NCBI GenBank assembly: GCA_963765135.1
Contig: CAVXUX010000004.1
Location: 62,001 to 126,000 of the forward strand
Direction of reading: 5' to 3'
DNA: 64,000 nt
Source: JACVRW01 sp963765135
Lineage (GTDB): Bacteria; Actinomycetota; Thermoleophilia; Solirubrobacterales; Thermoleophilaceae
The notes under the pieces are model-generated. The model ran no database searches and was not told the DNA's origin. It was given only the letters and a program-made list of their open reading frames with translations. Position numbers and translations under genes: made by a program. Numbering within the stretch: the first letter of the stretch is position 1; every line of letters begins with the position of its first letter. Of the stretch, positions 1 to 7,628 are shown in pieces.

Positions 1-99
1 GCCGTCCTGGATGTCGAGCGACACCCCGCGCAGGGCCTCGGTCCCCGTTTCGTAGCGCTTGACGAGGTCGTCGATGTCCAGGGCCAGGGGCGAATCCAC
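1..99 (-). CDS. ABC transporter ATP-binding protein, N-terminal fragment
   Basis: Only the first 33 codons lie in the window; the gene runs off the left edge. From a GTG at 97-99 (minus strand) it reads DIDDLVKRYETGTEALRGVS, the usual opening of an ABC ATPase (first beta strand plus the aromatic A-loop Tyr of the KRYETG segment). The Walker A motif would lie just beyond the edge. The substrate cannot be told. No strong ribosome-binding site is visible before the GTG, so the start is probable rather than certain. Confidence 0.7.
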   Translation of the reverse strand, partial: MDSPLALDIDDLVKRYETGTEALRGVSLDIQDG

Positions 100-167
100 G
101 GCCGACGATGCTAGAGATGCGCTCCTCCGGGTAGAGGCGCTCCAACCACCCGAGGAGAGGACACGGC

Positions 168-371
168 ATGCCCGCAGGAGACGAAGAGCGGCGCGCGGAC
201 GAGGAGACCCTGCCCGATACCCCGCTGCACGCTTACGGCGAAGGTCGCGAGGAGGACGTCGAAGGAGACGTCGAGAAGCTCGAGTCAGGTGACCCGCAGG
301 AGTCGCAGCGCGAGGAGATCGCGGAGGATTCGGAGTCGGAGTCGGACTTCCCCGAGCACCCCAAGGACTGA
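168..371 (+). CDS. Small acidic hypothetical protein (67 aa)
   Basis: The ATG follows an AGGAGAGG ribosome-binding site about 7 bases upstream, which supports this short gene. The product is very hydrophilic and rich in Glu/Asp (EEDVEGDVEKLESGD, SESESDFPEHPKD), with no membrane segment, no Cys and no recognisable domain, so it is probably disordered. It converges on the Crp/Fnr gene with a 19-bp gap. Function unknown; small acidic proteins of this kind are common in actinobacteria, but no role can be inferred. Confidence 0.5.
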   Translation: MPAGDEERRADEETLPDTPLHAYGEGREEDVEGDVEKLESGDPQESQREEIAEDSESESDFPEHPKD

Positions 372-390
372 TCTGGGCCGGCGAGCCGCG

Positions 391-1149
391 TCAGCCGGTG
401 GACGCGCGCTGCTCCCAGTGGATCTCCGCCAGCTCGTCGGGCGGCGAGCCGCGCAGTAGCCAGGTGCCGTCGGCTCGACGAACGATCAGGCCGCTCTGGT
501 CGATCCTGCGCAACCCTGTCGTCACGGAGGCGCGCTGGCTGCCGACCAGCTGACCGAGGACCTCGTGGGACATGTGCAGCCGGACGCTGATGCCGTCGGG
601 AGTCACGTGTCCCCACCGCTCTGCCAGGTGCCAGAACAGTACGAGCAGGCGGGTCTCGACCGGCGTCAGCTGGAGCAGGGCCTGGTGGATCGACATCCGC
701 AGCGTGCGCCTGATCGCGCGCTCCAACAGCGCGCTCGTCACCTGCGGCCAATCGCCGAGCGAGCGGGCGAACGCCGAGTCCAGGACGGCGAGCTTCACCG
801 GGGTGAGCACGTGCCAGAACACGTGATATCGGACGAGGCCCTCTTCACGGGTCGGTACCCACGGGTGGAGCACGTCGCCCTCGCCCAGCAGCTCGGTCGC
901 GGTCGTTCCGGCGAGCAGGATGTCGCGGGCGAGGAGCCCGTCGAGCATCAGGAAGCCCAGACCGCCGTGATCCTCCTCGTCGTGAGGGACCTCCCACCGC
1001 CCGCGGCGCAGTGAGGTCACGCGGGCCGTGAGCTGCGTCCGAGCACGCTGGATCTCCGCAGCCGGCACGCGCAGCCCGAGCTCGGGGTCGACCTCGAGGA
1101 TTCGGACCGACTCCGACGACTTCGCGCCTGTGCCCTCGTTACCGGTCAC
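391..1149 (-). CDS. Crp/Fnr-family transcriptional regulator
   Basis: 252 aa. The N-terminal two thirds resemble a cyclic-nucleotide-binding-type beta barrel (LGFLMLDGLLARDI, ELLGEGDVLHPW), followed by a long helix and a C-terminal winged helix-turn-helix with the recognition segment HEVLGQLVGSQRASVTTGL. No Cys cluster of the FNR type is seen, so it is not an obvious [4Fe-4S] oxygen sensor. The GTG start is preceded by GGAGGA. It is transcribed away from the hydrogenase operon across a 135-bp divergent region containing a palindrome, so it is the natural candidate regulator of that operon (inference). Recognition residues differ from E. coli CRP (RA where CRP has RE), so its target need not be TGTGA-N6-TCACA. 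Confidence 0.85.
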   Translation of the reverse strand: MTGNEGTGAKSSESVRILEVDPELGLRVPAAEIQRARTQLTARVTSLRRGRWEVPHDEEDHGGLGFLMLDGLLARDILLAGTTATELLGEGDVLHPWVPTREEGLVRYHVFWHVLTPVKLAVLDSAFARSLGDWPQVTSALLERAIRRTLRMSIHQALLQLTPVETRLLVLFWHLAERWGHVTPDGISVRLHMSHEVLGQLVGSQRASVTTGLRRIDQSGLIVRRADGTWLLRGSPPDELAEIHWEQRASTG

Positions 1150-1201
1150 CTAGACAGATCAGTCCTCCTCGCCAAAAACTACCCAGCCACGTGGGAATGC
1201 A

Positions 1202-1218
1202 ACGTTGGATTTCAACGT
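1202..1218. promoter_or_regulatory. Palindromic operator candidate upstream of hypC
   Basis: ACGTTG-GATTT-CAACGT is a perfect 6-bp inverted repeat with a 5-bp spacer. It sits in the divergent region between the Crp/Fnr gene and hypC, just upstream of a plausible -35/-10 pair. Dyad spacing differs from classic CRP/FNR sites, so assignment to the neighbouring regulator is inference. Confidence 0.5.
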
Positions 1219-1224
1219 CGGCCC

Positions 1225-1253
1225 TGTTCGGGCGGGCGGACCGGGCATAGGGT
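1225..1253 (+). promoter_or_regulatory. Candidate promoter of the hydrogenase operon
   Basis: TGTTCG (1225-1230), a 17-bp spacer and TAGGGT (1248-1253) resemble a weak vegetative promoter. The same TAGGGT hexamer precedes the gene at 22073. The start codon of hypC is about 30 bases downstream with a GGGAGAG ribosome-binding site, so this transcript would have a leader. Confidence 0.35.
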
Positions 1254-1284
1254 CGGCCGCCCAGCCGACGGGAGAGCCGCCAAC

Positions 1285-1563
1285 GTGTGTCTTGCCATAC
1301 CTGGGCAGATCGTCGAGATGGTCGACGAGGTCAATCGCCTCGCGAACGTCGATGTCGCGGGAGTGCAGCGCACGATCAACATCGGCCTGCTCGACGAGGA
1401 CGGCTCGGCGGTCGGACCCGGCGACTGGGTCCTGATCCACGTGGGGTTCGCCATGTCGCGGGTCGACGAGGAGGAGGCGGTCGCCACCCGCAGGCAGCTC
1501 GAGCGAATGGGCGCCGACTACGAGGCTGAGCTGGAAGAGCTGAAGGCAAGCGTCATCGAGTGA
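1285..1563 (+). CDS. hypC: Hydrogenase maturation chaperone HypC
   Basis: 92 aa, GTG start. It begins MCLAIPGQIVEMVD, the diagnostic HypC N-terminus in which Cys2 carries or transfers the Fe(CN)2CO precursor with HypD and contacts the large-subunit precursor. The beta-barrel body (VDVAGVQRTINIGLLDED, GDWVLIHVGFAMSRVDEEEA) is typical; the C-terminal helix is slightly longer than in E. coli HypC. First gene of the hydrogenase operon. Its stop overlaps the GTG of the next gene (GTGA), indicating translational coupling. Confidence 0.96.
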   Translation: MCLAIPGQIVEMVDEVNRLANVDVAGVQRTINIGLLDEDGSAVGPGDWVLIHVGFAMSRVDEEEAVATRRQLERMGADYEAELEELKASVIE

Positions 1564-1769
1564 ACTCCTGCGGCGACCACTGCATCACCTGCTCCGACGA
1601 GGGCGTCCCGATGCAGGTTGAGCGCATCGACGCCGCCCGCGGCCTCGCGCTGTGCGCGGCCGAAGACGGGTCGAGGAGCACCGTCGAGATAGCGCTGGTG
1701 GAGCCGGTCGCCCCCGGCGATCGGCTGCTCGTTCACGCTGGAGTCGCGCTCGTGGGGCTCGAGGCTTGA
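1560..1769 (+). CDS. Second HypC-like (HupF/HypC family) protein lacking the Met-Cys start
   Basis: 69 aa, GTG start overlapping the hypC stop. It has HypC-like strands (GVPMQVERIDAARGLALC, VALVEPVAPGDRLLVHAGVAL is the region to compare) but its N-terminus is MNSCGDHCITCSDEGVPM: the essential Cys2 is replaced by Asn, while Cys4, Cys8 and Cys11 form a small cysteine cluster. Such HypC paralogues with an HCITCSD motif occur beside actinobacterial hydrogenase genes; the exact role is not settled to my knowledge. A second scaffold chaperone, or a metal or cofactor carrier for group 1h maturation, is plausible. The stop overlaps the TTG of hypD. Confidence 0.8.
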   Translation: MNSCGDHCITCSDEGVPMQVERIDAARGLALCAAEDGSRSTVEIALVEPVAPGDRLLVHAGVALVGLEA

Positions 1770-2881
1770 AGTACGTCGACGAGTTCCGCGACCCCGAGCT
1801 GGGGCGAGTGCTGGCGACGGAGATCCTGGCGGCGGTCGAGCCCGGTCGCCACTACAAGTTCATGGAGGTCTGCGGCGGCCACACGCACTCGATCTACAAG
1901 TACGGCGTCGACGACCTGCTGCCCGCGAACGTGGAGCTCGTGCACGGGCCGGGCTGCCCGGTCTGCGTGATCCCGATGGGCCGCGTGGACGACGGGATCG
2001 CGATCGCACGCGAGCCCGGCGTCATCTTCACCTGCTTCGGGGACATGATGCGCGTGCCGGGGTCCGACGGCAGCCTGCTCGAGGCCAAGGCCGAGGGCGC
2101 GGACATCCGGATGGTCTACTCGCCGCTGGACGCCCTGCGGATCGCCAAGCAGAACCCCGACCGCGAGGTCGTCTTCTTCGCGATCGGGTTCGAGACCACG
2201 GCCCCGTCGACCGCCCTGACGCTCAGGCGCGCGAAGGCCGAGGGTGTCCCGAACTTCTCGTGCATGTGCAGCCACGTCACGATCGTGCCGCCGCTGCGCG
2301 CCCTGCTCGACTCGCCCGACCTGCGGCTGGACGGGTTCGTCGGGCCCGGCCATGTGTCGACGGTCGTCGGCGCACGGCCGTTCGAGTTCATCCCGGCGGA
2401 CTACGGCAAGCCGATCGTGGTAGCCGGGTTCGAGCCGCTCGACATCCTGCAGGCGATCCGGATGATCCTCGCCCAGCTCGCGGAGGGCCGCTGCGAGGTG
2501 GAGAACCAGTACTCGCGCGTCGTCCCCTATGAGGGCAACCCGCGCGCGCTCGAGGTGATGGCCGAGGTGTTCGAGCTGCGCCCGCACTTCGAGTGGCGCG
2601 GCCTGGGCTTCATCTCGCAGAGCGGGCTGAAGCTGTCCGACGCCTACGCCGACCTCGACGCGGAGCTGCGCTTCAGCGTCCCGGGCGTGCGCGTGGCGGA
2701 TCCGAAGGCGTGCCAGTGCGGAGAGGTGCTCAAGGGCGTGATCAAGCCGTGGGAGTGCAAGGTCTTCGGCACCGCGTGCACCCCGGAGCGCCCGATCGGG
2801 ACGTGCATGGTGTCCTCCGAGGGCGCTTGCGCCGCCTACTACAACTACGGCCGCTTCGCCCGGGAGCGTGAGGTCGTGTGA
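1766..2881 (+). CDS. hypD: Hydrogenase maturation scaffold HypD
   Basis: 371 aa. TTG at 1766 is chosen because it gives the conserved MKYVDEFRDPELGRVL start and a TTGA overlap with the preceding gene; an upstream in-frame extension has no HypD character. Visible motifs: FMEVCGGHTHSIYKYG, HGPGCPVCVIP (the Cys pair thought to bind the Fe site), GFETTAPSTAL, and the C-terminal [4Fe-4S] cysteines (ACQCGEVLKG, CKVFGTACTPERPIGTCMVS). HypD forms the HypCD complex on which the Fe(CN)2CO unit is assembled. The stop overlaps the GTG of hypE. Confidence 0.96.
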   Translation: MKYVDEFRDPELGRVLATEILAAVEPGRHYKFMEVCGGHTHSIYKYGVDDLLPANVELVHGPGCPVCVIPMGRVDDGIAIAREPGVIFTCFGDMMRVPGSDGSLLEAKAEGADIRMVYSPLDALRIAKQNPDREVVFFAIGFETTAPSTALTLRRAKAEGVPNFSCMCSHVTIVPPLRALLDSPDLRLDGFVGPGHVSTVVGARPFEFIPADYGKPIVVAGFEPLDILQAIRMILAQLAEGRCEVENQYSRVVPYEGNPRALEVMAEVFELRPHFEWRGLGFISQSGLKLSDAYADLDAELRFSVPGVRVADPKACQCGEVLKGVIKPWECKVFGTACTPERPIGTCMVSSEGACAAYYNYGRFAREREVV

Positions 2882-3951
2882 CTGTCACGGGGCGCGAGGA
2901 ACGCATCCTCGGCATCATCGAGACCGCTCGGGGCAAGCGCGCGAAGTTCCGCGACGACCGCATCAACATGGCCCACGGCGCCGGGGGCAAAGCGACGCAG
3001 AGCTTGATCGAGGGACTGTTCGCTCCGGCCTTCGGCGGCCAGGCGACGGAAGACGCCGCTTCGCTCGACGTGGACGGCGCGGCGCTCGCGATGACCACCG
3101 ACTCGTTCGTGGTCAAGCCGATCCGGTTCCCCGGCGGCTCGATCGGCGACCTGGCCGTGAACGGGACCGTCAACGACCTCGCCGTCTCCGGCGCGCGCCC
3201 GCTGGCGCTGACCCTGTCCCTGATCCTCGAGGAGGGGCTCGCCGCGGACGAGCTGCGGGCCGAGGTCGAGGCGATCGCGGCCGCGGCCGAGGCCGCGAAC
3301 GTGCAGATCGTCTCGGGCGACACGAAGGTCGTCGAGCGCGGGGCGGCGGATCAGATGTACGTCTGCACCACGGGAATCGGGCTGCGTGACCCGCGCGCCC
3401 GCCTGGCCGCCGACGCGATCCGCCCGGGCGACCGTGTGCTGCTCTCCGGGACGATCGGCGAGCACGGCACGGCGATCATGCTGGCGCGCGGGGAGTTCGA
3501 ACTGGCCGCCGCGATCGAGTCGGACACGCGCTCGCTGTGGCCGGTCGTGGACGCGCTGCTCGAGGAGGCCGGGCCGTCGCTGCGCACCATGCGCGACGCC
3601 ACGCGGGGCGGCGTCGCGTCGGTTCTGAACGAGCTGGCGCGGACGTCGCAGGTCGCGATGCTCGTCCGCGAGGCGGCGGTGCCGGTCGACCCGGCCGTCG
3701 CCGGGGCGTCCGAGATCTTGGGGATAGACCCGATGTACGTGGCCAACGAGGGCAAGCTCGTGGCGTTCGTCGCTCCGGAGGCCACCGACCAGGCGCTCGC
3801 CGCACTGCGCTCGGTAGCCGGCTGCGAGCAGGCGGCGGAGATCGGGGAGGTGCGCACGGAGCCGCCCGGGATGGTCCTGGTGGAGACGGGCTTCGGCGGC
3901 AAGCGGGTGATGGACCAGCTGGTGGGGGACCCCCTGCCGCGGATCTGTTGA
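2878..3951 (+). CDS. hypE: Carbamoyl-dehydratase HypE
   Basis: 357 aa, GTG start inside the hypD stop. It has the PurM-like fold: HGAGGKATQSLIEGLF near the N-terminus, DSFVVKPIRFPGGSIGDLAV, NDLAVSGARP, SGDTKVVERG and RDATRGGVAS. It ends in PRIC, the C-terminal Cys that receives the carbamoyl group from HypF and is dehydrated to thiocyanate, the source of the cyanide ligands. Length and termini match the family. It closes the hypCDE block; the small-subunit gene follows after 16 bases. Confidence 0.96.
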   Translation: MTVTGREERILGIIETARGKRAKFRDDRINMAHGAGGKATQSLIEGLFAPAFGGQATEDAASLDVDGAALAMTTDSFVVKPIRFPGGSIGDLAVNGTVNDLAVSGARPLALTLSLILEEGLAADELRAEVEAIAAAAEAANVQIVSGDTKVVERGAADQMYVCTTGIGLRDPRARLAADAIRPGDRVLLSGTIGEHGTAIMLARGEFELAAAIESDTRSLWPVVDALLEEAGPSLRTMRDATRGGVASVLNELARTSQVAMLVREAAVPVDPAVAGASEILGIDPMYVANEGKLVAFVAPEATDQALAALRSVAGCEQAAEIGEVRTEPPGMVLVETGFGGKRVMDQLVGDPLPRIC

Positions 3952-3967
3952 GAGAGAGGGGAGTGCG

Positions 3968-5029
3968 ATGGCGATTACCGACGCATACGCGGAGCACAAG
4001 AAGACCGAGGCGGTCACCGCGCATGTCCTCTGGATGACGACCGGCCTCTCCTGCGAGGGCGATTCGGTCGCCATGACGTCGGCGACCAACCCGAGCCTCG
4101 AGGACATCATCACGCAAGCGATCCCCGGGATGCCGAAGGTCGTCGTGCACAACCAGGTGATCGCCTACGAGGTCGGGCAGGAGTACGCCCAGGCCTGGTT
4201 CGACGCCGAGGAGGGCAAGCTCGATCCGTTCGTGCTCGTGATCGAGGGCTCGCTCGGCAACGAGCAGATCAACGGCGAGGGTCACTGGACCGGCTTCGCG
4301 GTCAACCCCTCGAACGGCCAGCCGATCACGATGAACGAGTGGATCGACCGGCTCGCGCCCAAGGCGGCCGCGGTCGTGGCGGTCGGCACCTGCGCCACCT
4401 ACGGCGGCATCCCGGCGATGAAGAACAACCCGACCGGTGCGATGGGGGTCCCCGACTACCTGGGCTGGAACTGGAAGTCGCAGGCGGGCCTGCCGGTCGT
4501 GTGCATCCCCGGCTGCCCGGCCCAGCCGGACAACATGACCGAGACGCTGCTCTATCTGGCGCTGCATCTCGCGGGCCTCGCGCCGGCGCCGGACCTCGAC
4601 GAGCAGCTGCGCCCGAAGTGGCTGTTCGGCCGCACGGTGCGCGAGGGCTGCAACCGCGCCGGGTTCGCCGAGGAAGGCGACTTCGCGACCGAGTACGGCT
4701 CCGACCACCGCTGCCTCGTGAAGCTCGGCTGCAAGGGCCCGGTCGTCAAGTGCAACGTGCCGATCCGCGGCTGGGTGAACGGCATCGGCGGCTGCCCGAA
4801 CGTGGGCGGCATCTGCATGGCCTGCACGATGCCGGGCTTCCCCGACAAGTACATGCCGTTCATGGAGGAGGACCCCTGGGGGGCCCGCGCCGCCGGGCTC
4901 ACGAAGTACGTCTACGGCCCGATGGTGCGGTACTTCCGCAAGCGCAACATCGAGCGCAAGTACGACGTCGAGCCCGACTGGCGTCACAACAAGCCCGAGC
5001 TGACCACCGGCTACTCCAAGCGCTGGTAG
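3968..5029 (+). CDS. hhyS: Group 1h [NiFe]-hydrogenase small subunit
   Basis: 353 aa, preceded by GAGAGAGGGGAG. It carries the electron-relay Fe-S clusters: TTGLSCEGDS (Cys29 and Asp32) with GTCATYGG and CIPGCPAQPDN for the proximal cluster, and the Cys-rich C-terminal third (HRCLVKLGCKGPVVKC, GGCPNVGGICMACTMP) for medial and distal clusters. The Asp in the first motif replaces a Cys; a 3Cys-1Asp proximal cluster is a hallmark of the oxygen-insensitive Actinobacteria-type enzyme of Ralstonia. No Tat signal is present, as expected for this group. hhyL follows 12 bases later. Confidence 0.96.
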   Translation: MAITDAYAEHKKTEAVTAHVLWMTTGLSCEGDSVAMTSATNPSLEDIITQAIPGMPKVVVHNQVIAYEVGQEYAQAWFDAEEGKLDPFVLVIEGSLGNEQINGEGHWTGFAVNPSNGQPITMNEWIDRLAPKAAAVVAVGTCATYGGIPAMKNNPTGAMGVPDYLGWNWKSQAGLPVVCIPGCPAQPDNMTETLLYLALHLAGLAPAPDLDEQLRPKWLFGRTVREGCNRAGFAEEGDFATEYGSDHRCLVKLGCKGPVVKCNVPIRGWVNGIGGCPNVGGICMACTMPGFPDKYMPFMEEDPWGARAAGLTKYVYGPMVRYFRKRNIERKYDVEPDWRHNKPELTTGYSKRW

Positions 5030-5041
5030 AGGGGATCACGC

Positions 5042-6820
5042 ATGTCCACAGTCGAGACACCACGCGAGCAGAAGGTCGTCGTCAAGGAGATGTCGTGGGA
5101 TCCGATCACCCGCATCGTCGGGTCGCTCGGGATCCATACGGAGATCGACTTCTCCAACCAGCAGGTCCTGAAGTGCTACTCGACGTCGATGATCTTCCGC
5201 GGCTTCGACATCTTCATGAAGGGGATCGACCCGCGTGATGCCCACTTCATCACCAGCCGCATCTGCGGCATCTGCGGCGACAACCACTGCACCTGCTCCT
5301 GCCTGAACCAGAACATGGCCTACGGGGTCAAGCCGCCGCCGCTGGGGGACATGGCGTTCAACCTGGCCGAGACCGCGGACTACATCTTCGACCACGCGAT
5401 CTTCAACGACTGCATGGCGAACGTGGACTTCTGCGAGCAGATGGTCAAGGAGACCAACCCGAGCCTGCTCGCCAAGGCCGAGACCACCTCGGCGCCGGGG
5501 CAGGACATCCACGGCTACAAGACGATCGCGGACATCATGCGGGCGCTCAACCCGTTCACGGGCGAGTTCTACCTGGAGACCCTCCACGTGGCCCGCTACA
5601 CGCGCGAGATGTACTGCCTCTTCGGCGGGCGTCACACGCACCCCTCGACGATCATGCCGGGCGGCTGCAGCGCGGACATCACGCATCAGACCTGCACGGA
5701 CTACTACGTGCGCCTGATGAGGTACTTCGACTACGTGAAGAGAAGCGTGCCGATGCACGACGACCTGTACGACTTCTTCCTCACGGAGCTGCCGGGGTAC
5801 GACATGGTCGGCTACCGGGAGACGAACCTCGTCAACTGGGGCTCGTTCGACGACCCGGACTACGTCGACTACAGCTACGCCAACATGACCGACTGGGGGC
5901 GCAAGCGCTACATCACCCCCGGGATCGCGATCGGCGGTGAGCTGATCACAACGGATCTGGTCGAGATCAACCTGGCGATCCGGATCCTGCTCGGCTCCTC
6001 GTACTTCGACGGCTGGGAGAACGAGCGCACCTTCGTGACCGAGGATCCGCTCGGCAACCCGGTCGACAAGAACCACCCGTGGAACAAGGTGACGCTGCCC
6101 AAGCCGCAGAAGCGCGACTTCACCGACAAGTACACCTGGGTCGTGTCGCCACGCATCTATGACAAGCGCACCGACACGCACGTGTGCTGCGACACCGGCG
6201 GCGGCCCGTTCGCTCGCCAGTGGTGCACGGCGAAGGCCGGGCTGGTCGACTTCGGCTACGCCAAGGCCACCGGGAACAGCATCCAGATGTCGCTCCCGCG
6301 CTCGGCGAGCTTCCCCGAGATGGAGATGGAGTGGCACGTGCCGGAGAAGTCGAACGCGATCGAGCGCGATCGCGCGCGCACGTACCACCAGGCGTACTCG
6401 GCGCTGATCGCCCTCCACAACCTGGAGCGCGCGATGAAGGAGGTGCAGGCCGGCCGGACCAAGAGCTGGAACGACTTCAAGGTCCCGGACCGCGCCGTCA
6501 GCTGCGGCTTCCACGAGGCGGCCCGCGGCGTGCTGTCGCACCACATGGTCATCGAGGACGGGAAGATCGCGAACTACCAGCCCTACCCGCCGACGCCGTG
6601 GAACGCGAGCCCGCGCGACGTCTACGGCACTCCGGGCCCCTACGAGGACGCGGTGCAGAACACGCCGATCTTCGAGGAGAACGGTCCCGAGAACTTCAAG
6701 GGGATCGACATCATGCGGGCGGTCCGGTCATTCGACCCGTGCCTGCCGTGCGGAGTGCACATGTACGGCGGCAAGGGCTCCGTGCGGAAGGTCGTCCACA
6801 CGCCGACGGCGCTCTGCTAA
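5042..6820 (+). CDS. hhyL: Group 1h [NiFe]-hydrogenase large subunit
   Basis: 592 aa, catalytic H2-oxidising subunit. The L1 motif RICGICGDNHC (Cys75, Cys78) and L2 motif DPCLPCGVHM (Cys567, Cys570, His573) supply the four cysteines that bind the Ni-Fe site. Nineteen residues follow His573 and would be removed by the endopeptidase encoded at 9962. Sequence features and the partner subunit place it in group 1h (high-affinity, often used to scavenge atmospheric H2). That affinity is family knowledge, not shown here. RBS AGAGGGGA. Confidence 0.97.
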   Translation: MSTVETPREQKVVVKEMSWDPITRIVGSLGIHTEIDFSNQQVLKCYSTSMIFRGFDIFMKGIDPRDAHFITSRICGICGDNHCTCSCLNQNMAYGVKPPPLGDMAFNLAETADYIFDHAIFNDCMANVDFCEQMVKETNPSLLAKAETTSAPGQDIHGYKTIADIMRALNPFTGEFYLETLHVARYTREMYCLFGGRHTHPSTIMPGGCSADITHQTCTDYYVRLMRYFDYVKRSVPMHDDLYDFFLTELPGYDMVGYRETNLVNWGSFDDPDYVDYSYANMTDWGRKRYITPGIAIGGELITTDLVEINLAIRILLGSSYFDGWENERTFVTEDPLGNPVDKNHPWNKVTLPKPQKRDFTDKYTWVVSPRIYDKRTDTHVCCDTGGGPFARQWCTAKAGLVDFGYAKATGNSIQMSLPRSASFPEMEMEWHVPEKSNAIERDRARTYHQAYSALIALHNLERAMKEVQAGRTKSWNDFKVPDRAVSCGFHEAARGVLSHHMVIEDGKIANYQPYPPTPWNASPRDVYGTPGPYEDAVQNTPIFEENGPENFKGIDIMRAVRSFDPCLPCGVHMYGGKGSVRKVVHTPTALC

Positions 6821-6824
6821 GGCG

Positions 6825-7628
6825 ATGGAGGCCGAGCAGCTGATAGCCCGCGTGCAGGAGCTCACGGGGCGCTTGGAGGACCTCGACGATCCGGCGTGCC
6901 GAGCGCTGGCCGAGGAGCTGACCGCGGCGGTCGTGCAGATGTACGGCGCCGGCCTGGGGCGGATCGTCGAGCTGGCCGACGCGGGGATGCGCGAGGAGAT
7001 GGCGGGCGACGAGCTCGTCTCCGGCCTGCTGATGATCCACGACCTGTACCCGGTGCCGATCGAGGAGCGCGTCATGGAGGCGCTCGACACGGTCCGGCCC
7101 TACATGGAGTCGCACGGTGGCAACGTCGAGCTGCTCGGCATCGAGGACGGGATCGCGAGGCTGCGCCTGGAGGGCAGCTGCAAGTCGTGTCGCGCGTCCT
7201 CGTCGACGCTGGAGCTGGCGGTCAGGCAGGCGCTCGAGCAAGCGGCGCCCGACCTGCTCGGGATGGACGTAGAGGGGGTGGTCGAGGAGGAGCCGCAGCT
7301 CAGCGGCCTGCCGCTGCCGGTGCTGCAGCACAACGGCTGGCGGACGCTCGAGATCGAGCCGCCGGATTCGCTGGCGGCGGCGGACGTCGATGGGGTGCCG
7401 CTGTTCGTGGCCAACGTCGACGGCACGCTGCTCGCGTATCGCAACAGCTGCGCGGACTGCGGCGGGGCTCTCGACGGCGGCGCGCTCGAGCAGGGGACGC
7501 TGCGCTGCCCCGGCTGCGGCCGCGGCTTCTTCCTCCCCCAGGCGGGGAGGTCGATGGACGACGATCATCTGCAGCTCCAGCCCGTGCCGCTCCTGCGCGA
7601 GCAGGAGGCGATCAAGGTCGCGCTGTGA
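6825..7628 (+). CDS. NifU-domain / Rieske-spaced four-Cys ribbon fusion, hydrogenase-associated
   Basis: 267 aa. Residues about 82-145 form a NifU C-terminal domain (ESHGGNVELLGIEDG, GSCKSC with Cys119/Cys122), able to carry an Fe-S cluster. Residues about 170-262 have the layout of a Rieske ferredoxin, but the C-X-H...C-X2-H ligands are replaced by Cys209-X2-Cys212-X15-Cys228-X2-Cys231, so it would be a four-Cys (rubredoxin- or zinc-ribbon-like) site. Immediately downstream of hhyL, such NifU/Rieske-like proteins are candidates for the physiological electron acceptor of group 1h enzymes (inference). The stop overlaps the next GTG. Confidence 0.85.
   Translation: MEAEQLIARVQELTGRLEDLDDPACRALAEELTAAVVQMYGAGLGRIVELADAGMREEMAGDELVSGLLMIHDLYPVPIEERVMEALDTVRPYMESHGGNVELLGIEDGIARLRLEGSCKSCRASSSTLELAVRQALEQAAPDLLGMDVEGVVEEEPQLSGLPLPVLQHNGWRTLEIEPPDSLAAADVDGVPLFVANVDGTLLAYRNSCADCGGALDGGALEQGTLRCPGCGRGFFLPQAGRSMDDDHLQLQPVPLLREQEAIKVAL

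Noticed and set aside
1187..1194. CCACGTGG palindrome upstream of hypC
   Set aside because: An 8-bp GC-rich palindrome is expected by chance in such sequence; the longer dyad at 1202 is the better operator candidate.
1652..1765. N-terminal extension of hypD from ATG 1652
   Set aside because: It lies inside the HypC-like gene in another frame and is Arg-rich; the conserved HypD start is MKYVDEFRDPEL at TTG 1766.
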